This document shows positions 9,413-19,142 of a stretch of DNA of 19,142 nucleotides, in pieces. The position numbers and the translations under genes were made by a program. The notes below the pieces were generated by a model, which was not told the DNA's origin, searched no databases, and saw only the letters and a program-made list of their open reading frames with translations. This DNA comes from Smittium culicis. Lineage: Eukaryota; Kickxellomycota; Harpellomycetes; Harpellales; Legeriomycetaceae. Each line of letters starts with the position of its first letter. The stretch's first letter is position 1. The DNA is taken from contig LSSN01001498.1 of assembly GCA_001970855.1 (NCBI GenBank), positions 1 to 19,142 of the forward strand, given 5' to 3'.

Positions 9413-10038
9413 AAAAAAAAAGGTAACAGCAAGCTAGTATTATAACACACACAATTCACAATATATCTACAATCTTATACTACAAAAATAAAAATATCAC
9501 AAAAGATATATTTTTTTAACTCTTTGTTTATAACCACCTATCTATAAACTTTTGAAAAATATGTTTATAACTTTAATTAAATAGCTTGATGTAAATCCAA
9601 ACAATAATATTTCGATATATAAATGATATAAATATACTTTAAGGATTTATGATATATGCCGCTCAAGCGAATAATAATCTTTTTTTTATTATTCTTGAAT
9701 ATTTTGTCAATGTTAACATAGCATAAAAAAAATTATTTAATCGGTATTCTCCAATATGAATTCAGTTTTGTAATTAATTTTAATTAATTTATCTGGAATC
9801 TCTGCTTATTTTATTTTGACACTCAAGAAATATAAAAAACAAGTTTATAACTTTGGAAAAAATAATTATGGTTTATAATTAATAGTACTATCATAAATTA
9901 AATAAAATCTAAAAGGTATTAAAATTCCTGGATAGAAAAATATATAAAATAAACATAAAGATAAATATATTTGAAAACCCATTGAGAAATAAAAAATACA
10001 ATAAAACACAACTTGAAAAAAAAAAAAAAAACATTTAA

Positions 10039-10068
10039 AAAATTCTCATTTAGAAAATTCTCATCCAG
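10039..10068. repeat. Two-unit 15-bp direct repeat
   Basis: AAAATTCTCATTTAG is followed at once by AAAATTCTCATCCAG, two differences in 15 bases. A poly-A run lies just upstream. This is a small local duplication with no visible function. Confidence 0.7.
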
Positions 10069-11328
10069 AAAATGTATCAAGCTATATAAATCAAATTTTG
10101 AGTATAAATAAAAAATATTCCAAATTCATTGGCAATGACTGATGAATTTGTTCCTAACAAGATCAATAGTATTTTATATTCTTTCACCTAAATCAAACGT
10201 TTTTAATTTAGTCAGTCAAATATCATTATACATTAAAGAATTAGAGTTTAGTTGCCAATTCATAACTAGTTATACAAAAATAGCACTAATTTTTTAAAAT
10301 AAAAAAATAATAGGGTATTTATGTTTATGATTCAAATTAGATAAATAAGGCAATAAAAACACTACTGATTTAATTCGGATATATATATTAGTTGTTATTT
10401 AATTTATTTATTTTTACGAAATTAATTTTTCGGCTAAATTTTACCAGATAATTAATTACTCTATAATCTTATCACATTACGATATTTTGGTATTAAAGTA
10501 TTTTTATATTTAGAATCTACTTGAGTTTTAAATCTATCTTTATTAGAAATTCGTTTAAAAAAAACTAAAATCCCTCTATTATAGGATCAATGCATGTAAA
10601 AATCGTCATTACTTGTTGAATAAAATATATAATCCAATTATATTAACGCATACAGTCAAAAATTGTATATACCCAACGCTAAGGTATTTTTAGAAACTTC
10701 AAGTTCTATATTGCTCCGAACCCTTCCCCCCTTCATTGTAAGATCCAAAAAATAAATCATCAGTTTTTATTATTACGCTGTTAAAATGACTTTAAAAATG
10801 TTAAATACTCTAATAAACTGTTAAAAATTCAAGAGTTTTTTTCAAAAAAAAATTTTTTTATTTCAAATTATCAAGAAAATAAAAACTTTAATAATTGAAT
10901 TTCAAGTCAAAAAAAAGCTTTTTAACATATTTGACTTTTCATTTCAAAAATAAATATTTTGGTGAAGTAAACAGTTAAATAATATTTAAAAAAATTTAAA
11001 TTCGTCAATCGCTTTTTATTCAACCAGCTCAAGTATAGATCAAATATAAATACATAGTTTATAAATATACGATCAATTATGACTTTTAATGTTAGATCTC
11101 ATGAATGCATTGTAAAAGAATGAAAGTAAATACTACAGATATTATTTAATTACATTTTAGAATATCAAGATAATATAATTAAATTATTTTATTATTTTAT
11201 ATTGTTGAAAAAAAAAACCTTTTTTTCGAAAAGAGAAATAAGTAACAAAGATTCAAACATTTTAGATTATTAATTTACTTATTTCCTCAATAAGAGAATA
11301 TAACGAAAGAGAGAAAAGGCGACTGAAT

Positions 11329-13032
11329 TTAGTTACTTTTATCTTTTTTTCCAGAATGAGATTTGCCTTTGCTGGATGAACTGCTTGATGAAGGTTGGGA
11401 AGATGGAGTCTGGTTAAATTTGGAGCTAAAAATGAACATGTAGCAGATAATAACAAAGCCTGAGAGCAATAATAAGCTGGATGTATAATAAGGGTATGCT
11501 TGAGTCAAGAAGCGGGGGAACTGATCGTGGCGAAGAGGTTCAATAGGGATAATTTTTTCGATGAGTAAGCTGGAAAGCCCAGTGCGCTTGTAATTGACAA
11601 CAAATTTGAATGTACCATATCTGTCTGGCAGCATGAATTCTTTTGAGAAAGTGGTTGCTGATTTAGAATTTTTGCTTACTGACGGGTCAAGATTTGTGCG
11701 GATGTATGGGTCAATCATGCGGATTTCTAGTTGAACGTCGTTAGCTTTATATGGTTTCCATTTGCCGCCGTCGTAAATAGATAAATCCAAACCAAAAATG
11801 ATTGTGTCCTTAATTCTATATCTTGGTAATTGCTCAGTTTCGCCTTTCTTATGGTGATGCAAGTTATCAGCTTTTAAAACTCCAGTTTCTTGGAATGCCC
11901 ATTTGGTTAAATCTTGGGAGAAAAGTTCATTGCTGTAAATTTGCGATCTAAATCAGTAATAAACAAGAATGATGTTATGGTATGATATAATAAATAAGAA
12001 GGTATAAAAAAAACTAATACTTTTTGTTAATAGAAAAGAAATCGTTCGAAAGCATATCAGGAGATCCGATGAACACAGCTCTCGCATTATTACGTGCCTG
12101 GATAGCAGTGACGAGTTTGGCGTTTGATCCTGATAAGCTATCAGAAGCTAGCGAGTCGGAATTTGAATGGGCAGAAATCTTACTTTCAGGAATAGTATAA
12201 GTAGATAAGGGTGCAGTAAGGATATTGGCAATAAGTGGACTTTTTCTCTTGATAGTGTGAGGGATACCGTTGTAATAAACTTGAGCCTTTTTGCTGCTCT
12301 GTGAAAAGTGGGTTAGAATATGATCTGTGTTATACATGTTGTCTGTGAAAATAGTGTTCCTGGATGAAGAAGAAATTTTTGGATTATCTGCTTTGGTATC
12401 GTTATAGTAGTTTATATGATCGACCAAGGCAAGATTCTGAAAATTTAAACCAAATTCAGAGGAAATGTTGTCGTTTAAAGGAGAAAAGCTGGGGCCCATG
12501 CTGAAGACCATATTCCCACCAGCCTTTACAAATCGTGAAATATCCATATGGTCAATTCCTTTGCCATACCCTGTAAAAATAATGTATAACCAAGAGATAG
12601 TTAAAATAAAAATTACGGAAATGGGCGTCAAGATGAATAGAAAACAGAGAATTATGTAGTTATATTTGGGTTAGAATCTTACTTCTGCAATTAGGGCATA
12701 AAAAGATTACATGATTGTATTCCAATTTACCGCGCTCAAGAAGCTTTAAATCAGAGTCGGTATTAGCCTTGATAGAAACATCATAATCTCTGTCTGTAAA
12801 GAGCGAATTAAAAGAAAATAAATAAATATGAGTTCAAAATTATAGATTAAATTACTGATTACGTACCTTCGAGCTGACTGATGAATTTAGAGAAATTAGA
12901 TTTCTCGGTGACTGATGGCAACACAATCAAGACTTTATTTCCAGCCAATGAATTGTTTGCTGATAATGCGCCATAAATGGCACTAAGAGCGAATGCAACA
13001 AATCGAATACTACAGATACCAACAACTCTCAT
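11329..13032 (-). CDS. WBP1: Oligosaccharyltransferase subunit WBP1/OST48, four exons
   Basis: Subunit of the ER oligosaccharyltransferase complex, which moves the lipid-linked glycan onto Asn of nascent proteins; WBP1/OST48 is a non-catalytic single-pass membrane subunit with a large luminal part. My exon model is 13032–12867, 12793–12683, 12570–12021 and 11947–11329, with introns of 73, 112 and 73 bases, all GT–AG and phase-consistent, giving 481 residues (family about 430–440). The start has a hydrophobic signal peptide (VVGICSIRFVAFALSAIYGA) followed by KVLIVLP, the usual family beginning. Later parts include KLEYNHVIF, GGNMVFSMG, AVFIGSPDMLSNDF, LTKWAFQETGVLK, HHHKKGE, YRIKDTI, KWKPYKANDVQLE and LPDRYGTFKF, in family order. 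A transmembrane segment (about 427–450) precedes a Ser-rich cytosolic tail ending KDKSN, which fits a KXKXX ER-retrieval signal. The frame upstream of exon 4's first Met codon is clearly coding. Confidence 0.93.
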
Positions 13033-13713
13033 GTCTTTTTTCCCCTTTTATAAGATAAAAATAAAACAGATTTTGAATTATTCTAAAACATAAGATAGTT
13101 TTATAAAATGAAGGATATATTGATCAAAAATAATTCAACATAATTTCGAAACGAATTAATACTTGAGAGCTGAAAAAAGAATTCTTTTTTATGATTTGCT
13201 AATAAATATGGCCAATTAGCGCCCGTGTCGTATCCCTCTCGCTTTTATTTTTTGACCAAACAAATCAAGCCTACTTTAAATTAAGATTTAAACTCGCAAC
13301 GTAAAAAAAAAAAATTACGATTGTACCTAAATAAGTAACAGATAGCAAGCATAATATACAAAGAATTAAACCCAAAATTATTCTGTTCTATTCATTCATA
13401 TCTATTAAAAAAAAAATAGCTGAAAGATTCAAAAATAAGCAAAGCTCTAATAGATATCAACTGTTTTGTAAACGCTTAACATTCTTATAAAAACTTTAAG
13501 GATTTTAGCTAAATTTAAAGGTTGGAAAGAATAATGATGTATGCAAAAAATCTTTTTATACAAGGATTTATTAAAAGAAAATTATACATTTTATTTACCA
13601 AATTTTTAATTTAGATATATTATAATTTTATTTTTTGAGCAGGAATAAAAATGGTGTGAAAAAAAAAAATCTAGAAAAAAAAGATTTTTTTTTAGTTTGT
13701 GATAATAATGCGG
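13033..13713. other. Intergenic region between EMC1 3' end and WBP1 start
   Basis: AT-rich, with A-runs at about 13302–13314, 13406–13415 and 13660–13670. A short GC-richer piece at about 13219–13244 (GCCCGTGTCGTATCCCTCTC) lies roughly 190–210 bases upstream of the WBP1 start and could belong to its promoter. No coding frame or RNA gene is visible. Confidence 0.45.
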
Positions 13714-16700
13714 TTATTTCCAAATCTCTTTAGTTACTTTGCGTCTAACAAATGGGAAACTTAGCGCACCTGCGATGAACAGGACGGACATAGTTGCGAT
13801 CAAATTAACTTTGCTGAACTGAGTGCTAAGAACGTCAAACTTACCACTTGGACTTGCTTTAGAGCAGAACACATCAATACCATATGAAAGAACAACGATA
13901 GTTGATTCGAGCCTAGTTGCTGATGTTTTAATAACTGAATTACCAACTAGGTCCAGATCATAGCTCAAAAGATTCTCTCTTGATTCGAGTATTACTGGTT
14001 CATAATCAGCTAAGTAGTCGCTCTTTTGGCCAGCTAGGTTGTCAGCGCCAATTTGTTGCCTATCTCTACGTGGATTGATTTGCAAATGTGGAATTATACT
14101 TAGTGGCGACCCTTTGTTCCCTAATACTAAGCCCTGTGTAGTAATACCATTTCGCGATGAAGCAATTCCCATAGATAAGACAGAGTTTTTCAGAATAAAC
14201 GTCTCAATATACGTAAATGGATCAATTTTAGTGTAAGACGAGAAGTTCTCCTTTGTAAGCTGCTCGTCTGCATTGTTCGATTCAAACATTTCCAAAGAAA
14301 CAAGTTTATAATCACCATGAGGCTCGCCGAGTGACTCTTTTTTGTTATCACCTTCATTATTTAAGCTTCTATTTGATGAACGTTGGCTCCAAAAATAGTA
14401 TGCTGCCCAATTGTCTTGCATTGTTACTAAAGGCTCTCTGTTTGCTAAATCGTTTACTATTGCAGACTCATGGTCAACTGCTTTAAGAACTCTTCCAGAA
14501 ACTCTATCAATAATCAATGATCTTAAGCCTGTTTCCTGTCCTGTTTTTCCTGCAAGAACTATCATTGTATTTGGATTCAAGTATTTGTATAACACTTTAC
14601 GGCTATCTAACACTCTACCGATTGATGAAACTCTCATATCAGTGCTTGGATAAGATGTCCCTATTACCTGCATTTCATCAACTCCAAAATCCATATTCCA
14701 GACTTCTCTAGCAGGAACTGAAGCATGAACTTTTAATTCTCTATCGGTAACCTCGGAAAAGCCATCTAGTTTGTAACCTTTAAGCTCAGTACTGCCTTTT
14801 TTGTCTCCCATAACAATATAAAGTTTGTCGTTAAATTTCGAAACAGCGGCAATGGCTGATTTGGTTCTTGGCCAGACCTCAACAATTAATTTTTCATTTA
14901 TTTTAGAATTGTCAATTTTATTTTCATTTGATTTATCGTCGTTTTTCTTAGCCTTTTCATTTTTGGCATTTCCCTTTTTGGATTTATCTTGATTTTTAGT
15001 TTCAGAATTGTCCTTTGATTCTTTATTAGCTATGACTTCTTTCCTAACAATCAACAAAATTTTTTGTTCTGTTTGGCTATCAATTATGTTAGTTTCTAAA
15101 ACTTTAGTTGCGCGATACTTCAAGTCGGCAGTTTGCTCATCTATTATTTGACCAGTTAAACCGTTGATAGTAACAATTACAGTATTTTTATCTCTGTTAC
15201 GTCCAGCAACGACGATTGTTGGAGGGTTGTTTAGGTTTGAGACTGGCTTAGTTGCGAACACCTTAAATGTTCTAAGATACAAAGAGGATGGAAGGGTAGT
15301 GCTTGACGCTTCTTTTAGTAAGTTATTTAACTGAATACTCCAAATATTATTTCCGTTAGATGCATCAAGTGCAGTGATTCTGCCATATCTAGATACAAAG
15401 ATAGAGAGTTTTCCAAATCCAAAGACTTCGCTAATTTGATGACTAGAATCAGCAAGCTTATCATTTCTGGGTGAAATAAATTGGTTGATAAAAGAAATGA
15501 ATTCGTTGCAATGAGTGTATAATCGGTTGATATAGTTAAATATGCTATTATAAATTAAGCCATTTGATTTAAGATTAGAATTTTCGTCAAAAAGGGGCTT
15601 GTCAGAAGAAGTAGTAGCTAAATTCAAATCCAAGAAGGTTTGATCAGTGGTGCTTGATAATACTTCATCTCTACACCATAGTGGCTTAGACGTAGATAGC
15701 TCAACAGATTTTTCAGAGAATGATGAGGATTTAATACCGCAAGCAAGACCATCGACTGTTTGAATAAAAAGCTTTGGAGATTCTTTGGATCCAATTTTAT
15801 AAATAGACTCTAAATAGCCATAATGTTCAGGGTCATTCAAAATAGATTGACCATTAAGAACGATTTTACCTTTTTTAGACAGGTCGAATACAGAGTATTT
15901 AAATTTGTTGTTTTTGGACATCGACAAAGAAGATAGATATCCGTCATCAGATATACTTATTCTGTTGCGGCCAAATTTAGGGTCGTTAGAATTAAATTCA
16001 AACGACTTTTCAAAGTGGGGATTTCCGTTTTTATCAGTCAAATCAGCAACAATCATTTTACCTTGCGAGTCAGATTTGTATAGGAAACCAATTTTAGGAG
16101 CGAGATTTTCAATGTTGATTGAGAAAAGTACAGAGCCAATCATATCGTCAGGGGTAAGTTCAATGTGGAAAAGCTTTGCATGGAACAAAACAAAGTCGGG
16201 ATTATCAATACCTAGTTTGTGGATAAACCAAACGATGTTGTCAATGTCACGCCAGATAATGAAGGAATTTGAATCGTGATTGTGGAGAATGGCAAGGTTT
16301 AGCGAATCTAAAGATTGATTTTCAGCTATCTCTTTGCTTTTGATTAAAGTTCCGTCAGACAATTTGAGTTGATTAGTAAGTAAAATTGTTTTTGGCTTAG
16401 ATAAATCACCAATTGCATAAACGTGATCCTTTTCGACGATTACTTTGCCTAAGGACAAGGTTGGATTAGTGAGTGAAGTTTTCCATTTTAGTTCGCCGGT
16501 AGATAAATCGAATCTAAATACATCAGTAGCAGTAGTGGCAACAATATTCTTTCGATCCTTTTCTATAAAAGCATCAGCGTATTTTCCGATTGGCTTATTA
16601 TTTGAAGCTTCCCAAATTAGCTTTCCAGTTTTAGAGTTCCATAGTTGAAAGTTTTGAGAGTTATGCCCAGAAATAGTAAATAAGTTGTTTCCAATGTTTT

Positions 16701-16983
16701 TGGTAAATAAAATCTTGTCATTTTGAAAAAACTTTCTCCATTCTATGTTCCCAGTGGTTGAATTTACAGAAGCTAGGATATTCTTTTCTGTCGAGCAGTA
16801 GTAGATGTCGTGTCTGGTAGCATCGGGTATAACGGATTTTGCTTTTCCGATTAGACGCTTATGCCAATTGATTTTTCCCACTTCATCTTGATATATACAA
16901 GAGCACAGGGGTACTATATACAAAAGCAGCAACACCAGTGCAGAGAAATGATTGCTGCGAAGGCAATTTCTGGCGAGTTTCAT
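13714..16983 (-). CDS. EMC1: ER membrane protein complex subunit 1 (EMC1)
   Basis: Largest subunit of the ER membrane complex, an insertase and chaperone for transmembrane proteins; its luminal beta-propellers face the ER lumen. The intron-free frame gives 1089 residues from ATG 16983, somewhat longer than the roughly 760–1000 usual in the family. I chose this start because MKLARNC leads directly into a hydrophobic signal segment (LVLLLLYIVPLCSC) and then YQDEVGKINWHKRLIGKAKS, the family's mature beginning. An in-frame ATG at 17070 would add 29 residues ahead of the signal peptide. PQQ-like repeat cores are visible: GNIEWRKFF, GKLIWEAS, GELKWKT, GNNIWSI. The C-terminal DUF1620-like region is followed by one transmembrane helix (about 1060–1079) and a short basic cytosolic end, RRKVTKEIWK. 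A Lys/Asn/Ser-rich insertion occupies about residues 650–698. WBP1 follows on the same strand 681 bases downstream. Confidence 0.93.
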   Translation of the reverse strand: MKLARNCLRSNHFSALVLLLLYIVPLCSCIYQDEVGKINWHKRLIGKAKSVIPDATRHDIYYCSTEKNILASVNSTTGNIEWRKFFQNDKILFTKNIGNNLFTISGHNSQNFQLWNSKTGKLIWEASNNKPIGKYADAFIEKDRKNIVATTATDVFRFDLSTGELKWKTSLTNPTLSLGKVIVEKDHVYAIGDLSKPKTILLTNQLKLSDGTLIKSKEIAENQSLDSLNLAILHNHDSNSFIIWRDIDNIVWFIHKLGIDNPDFVLFHAKLFHIELTPDDMIGSVLFSINIENLAPKIGFLYKSDSQGKMIVADLTDKNGNPHFEKSFEFNSNDPKFGRNRISISDDGYLSSLSMSKNNKFKYSVFDLSKKGKIVLNGQSILNDPEHYGYLESIYKIGSKESPKLFIQTVDGLACGIKSSSFSEKSVELSTSKPLWCRDEVLSSTTDQTFLDLNLATTSSDKPLFDENSNLKSNGLIYNSIFNYINRLYTHCNEFISFINQFISPRNDKLADSSHQISEVFGFGKLSIFVSRYGRITALDASNGNNIWSIQLNNLLKEASSTTLPSSLYLRTFKVFATKPVSNLNNPPTIVVAGRNRDKNTVIVTINGLTGQIIDEQTADLKYRATKVLETNIIDSQTEQKILLIVRKEVIANKESKDNSETKNQDKSKKGNAKNEKAKKNDDKSNENKIDNSKINEKLIVEVWPRTKSAIAAVSKFNDKLYIVMGDKKGSTELKGYKLDGFSEVTDRELKVHASVPAREVWNMDFGVDEMQVIGTSYPSTDMRVSSIGRVLDSRKVLYKYLNPNTMIVLAGKTGQETGLRSLIIDRVSGRVLKAVDHESAIVNDLANREPLVTMQDNWAAYYFWSQRSSNRSLNNEGDNKKESLGEPHGDYKLVSLEMFESNNADEQLTKENFSSYTKIDPFTYIETFILKNSVLSMGIASSRNGITTQGLVLGNKGSPLSIIPHLQINPRRDRQQIGADNLAGQKSDYLADYEPVILESRENLLSYDLDLVGNSVIKTSATRLESTIVVLSYGIDVFCSKASPSGKFDVLSTQFSKVNLIATMSVLFIAGALSFPFVRRKVTKEIWK

Positions 16984-18200
16984 AATACTATTAGAGTTAT
17001 AAGAGCAATTTAAACAAGGTAATTTAGGTATAATAAAATCAAAGGAGCTATGAAAGTAACTAATAAGCACATTTTTTACTAAAAGTACGCTTTCTAGCTT
17101 ATTTTTACTGCCTTTATACGCTTGAAATGCCTGTATATCAACAATTGGCCACTTAAATCAACTTCTATCACCTCTCTTTAACTACAGTATCTAACCAATT
17201 GTTTAGCCCTATAATTATCCATACTTCCAATCAATAATATTTATTGGCCTTATTTGATTATTTCTCGAACAGTGCCCACCCAATAAACATAAAGTGAAAA
17301 TAAAACTGATAACAGGCTGAATACACAAATTGCAGTAATATTATCAGCTAACTTTAAATTTTCAGTATTCTAATATCAATTGATTATTACAGCCAAACTG
17401 ATTAGCTAAACTTCAGCTAAACTCTTAACTGCTTATTTCAGCTATAATGTTATCATCTTATTTATTCAAAATTAAAAGCTATTTTGCTAAAAATTTTCAG
17501 GTGTTTATGTAACCCAAAACCACATTATTAATATAAACTAAGTAATTCATAAAATAAATTCTCTAGACATGAATTCCCAGGGTTGGTTACCATGCCCAAT
17601 TCACTAATGATATACAAAGGATAAGTTTTATTCCCCAACCCCAGAAAAATATCATCCGACTTTTTCAAATGCAACCCTATTAAAATATTAAAATAAACAT
17701 ATTTTATAATGCATGGCTTACAGCCCCACATCTTAAAATAAAAAACTTATGAAATTATCTTTATTCTTGATCAACTCACCAAATTATGATATATCGCTAT
17801 CTCTTCATGTTATTTCTGATATAATATCTGTATTCTCTTGGAAACAATAAATATATATATATATTAATGATATTTAATTCTTCGGTGAAGGTGTATGAAA
17901 AATCTACTAGATTCTTGGATCAATTTTTTTCTTAACTTTGGTGGATTTATTAAAAATTAGTACAATTAATAAATTATAAAAAATAAACAAAAATATATAG
18001 TTTAAATTTATTCCCAATATTAAATATCTAATCTAGATTTCATATCACAATTACATTAATCAAAAGGTTCTGACGAACCAATTATAATTTACAATCCAGT
18101 TATTAAGAGAACGTATACCATTGATTATTTTTATAATTATTTTAAATTATTTTTTCTCGGTTATTTAATAAAAATGTTTAAAAAAAATGTTAATTAAGCA
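16984..18200. other. AT-rich region upstream of EMC1 up to the LINE copy
   Basis: It should contain the EMC1 promoter. A short AT dinucleotide run lies at 17851–17864. A 67-codon minus-strand frame at 17528–17731 is the only non-repetitive frame; it has no recognisable motif and no signal or domain, so I do not call it a gene. No tRNA or other RNA gene is visible. Confidence 0.45.
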
Positions 18201-19142
18201 ATTTTTCAACATGCACCCCCCTTCGCAGCCTGGTAGCTTCATACTCGTCAGTTACCGGATTAACTTAATTGAATAATCGCGTAGATTTATTGGTAATAAC
18301 GATCTGTAAACCCAAACTCCAATAAAAAAAAAACTCAGTTCAAGTCTCAAAGCATTGATTGGGATTGCTAGTGCTAATATATAATAACAACTTTTTAAAC
18401 TCCATGCGTCCCCCTCCAAGGAGTTTAATAACGAGCCCCAACAGGGATTCGTTAAAATTAGAAAGAAAAATATATCACCTGAGCTAATCCAAGTTTTTAT
18501 GAAGAGACCAATCGTCGATATTCGCTGATTTTGTTATCAGTTTCACCTCAGAAGTATGTGTTCGACCGTCTCAGATGCACACAAGTTGCAGCAGGGGGAA
18601 ATTTTTTTGAATTTTTGGTGACGATTTTCATATTCGACAGGCGCTGAGCACTCCAAAATGTGCCCATACGCATTTTACCAATGTCCTGAAGGCCTAGCTT
18701 CATGTCTGGATAGGTTGCTTGAAGGTCAACCCAGTTGTCTTTTTTGCCAATTTTCCGATCCGCCGTCCACCGGTGGATGACAGACCAGTTATTTCGATGT
18801 TTCCGATCGACTATCGTGATGATAGTCTGACCGTTTCAATCTTGAGAGCAAAATTTTTTGATCCACAGGGCGCTCCCGGTCACCCAAGTGGCCATCCGGG
18901 CCTTCATCGGTGACTTGATGAGGCCGGCGATCCATGTTTTTGATGTTGGCCACTTATGGTATGCACGCTCACGGGCTGTGCTGGTGCGCATGAAAACTGA
19001 GCTTATGCTCAGTTCATCCCTGAATCACTCCATGGCCGCTGATTTTCCGACGTTTGCAACCATTCGGATTGCCTTGTCGATTTCTGACTTTATGGGCTTG
19101 CATCTGGTTTTGCTCATGCCAAATGTCTCCCCACCGTAACAT
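18201..19142 (-). mobile_element. 3' portion of the same LINE family, copy 2, degenerate
   Basis: Runs into the window from the right edge on the minus strand. Its first bases correspond to position 723 of copy 1, and similarity continues into the 3' untranslated part, ending at GTTGAAA (minus strand, about 18210–18204). In the 120 bases matching 841–960 of copy 1 I count about nine mismatches, so the two insertions are related but not recent twins. The 3' untranslated parts are more diverged, sharing only blocks such as the GTTGGGGC/TAAACTC segment. The neighbouring T-rich to A-rich composition resembles that beside copy 1. Confidence 0.85.
18547..19142 (-). pseudogene. LINE reverse transcriptase C-terminal region, broken by stops and a frameshift
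   Basis: Homologous to residues about 242 onward of the copy 1 reverse-transcriptase frame (CYGGETFGMS at the start). The frame contains two internal TGA codons, at plus positions 19027–19025 and 18838–18836, where copy 1 has CGC and TCA. Near 18604–18623 a base is missing relative to copy 1, putting the CPCC zinc-finger-like segment out of frame. It retains the intact frame across GLQDIGKMRMGTF, where copy 1 is broken. No catalytic motif lies inside the window because the copy is cut by the window edge. It is not expected to encode a working protein. Confidence 0.85.

Larger units (their letters stand above)
7491..11328. other. 3.8-kb AT-rich gene-poor region
   Basis: Very AT-rich with many A/T homopolymers, the longest an A run of about 18 at 8650–8667. 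Frames on both strands are short and low-complexity; the 75-codon minus frame at 8636–8863 is mostly Lys and Phe from poly-A/T. The only structure I can support is the 65-bp tandem repeat (9218–9412), the GC-richer patch (8894–8975) and a two-unit 15-bp repeat at 10039–10068. Possible explanations are long flanking regions of the neighbouring genes, decayed transposon sequence, or an unrecognised noncoding RNA. Confidence 0.6.

Noticed and set aside
7491..11328. CRISPR array or prokaryotic defence system
   Set aside because: The window is spliced eukaryotic DNA; the only tandem repeat has no spacers, and no prokaryotic gene or ribosome-binding pattern occurs.
11262..11456. 64-codon minus-strand frame over the WBP1 3' end
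   Set aside because: Overlaps the conserved WBP1 C-terminus in the wrong frame.
12705..12720. Early donor GTAAATTG in WBP1 exon 2
   Set aside because: Splicing there would remove KLEYNHVIF, a conserved family segment; the donor GTAAGA at 12682 keeps it and the frame.
14039..16648. Several plus-strand frames of 64–124 codons
   Set aside because: All lie antisense to EMC1, whose domain features run through the whole region.
17528..17731. 67-codon minus-strand frame upstream of EMC1
   Set aside because: Looks less low-complexity than its surroundings, but has no motif, signal or domain I can recognise; not enough to call a gene.

Overview
The window is eukaryotic nuclear DNA, very AT-rich between genes. 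It carries short spliceosomal introns of about 60–170 bases and fungal-type housekeeping genes. A chromodomain-SET H3K9 methyltransferase, an EMC1 gene and a WBP1/OST48 gene, together with the intron style and low GC, suggest an early-diverging fungus, perhaps Kickxellomycotina such as Harpellales. That placement is inference from gene content and was not tested by search.

Layout: bases 1–~1660 are the 3' half of a non-LTR (LINE-type) retrotransposon on the + strand, open from base 1 through reverse-transcriptase motifs A, B and C, then frameshifted. Bases 2558–5742 (+) hold a SUV39/Clr4-type histone methyltransferase. Its chromodomain is spread over small exons (33, 132 and possibly 20 bases) ahead of one large exon with pre-SET, SET and post-SET. 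Convergent to it, 5855–6304 (-) encodes a short F-box-like protein. Next, 6771–7490 (-) encodes a secreted, cysteine-containing protein I do not recognise. A gene-poor stretch of about 3.8 kb follows (7491–11328), with a perfect three-copy 65-bp tandem repeat and an isolated GC-richer, hairpin-bearing patch. Then come WBP1 (13032–11329, -, four exons) and EMC1 (16983–13714, -, one exon). A second, more decayed copy of the same LINE closes the window (19142–~18201, -).

The two LINE copies lie in opposite orientation with their 3' ends pointing inward, so the gene island sits between the arms of a roughly 0.94-kb imperfect inverted repeat. Aligning the two copies by eye shows which disruptions belong to which copy and reveals a shared 3' terminal sequence.

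Functionally, WBP1 and EMC1 both act in the ER membrane (N-glycosylation and membrane-protein insertion), and the 239-residue protein would pass through the same pathway. The methyltransferase would act in heterochromatin. I see no convincing new multi-gene system. The best leads are the unusual methyltransferase (poor chromodomain cage, one pre-SET cysteine short, long basic loop before post-SET), the secreted protein with dibasic sites, the structured patch near 8.9 kb, and the 65-bp repeat.
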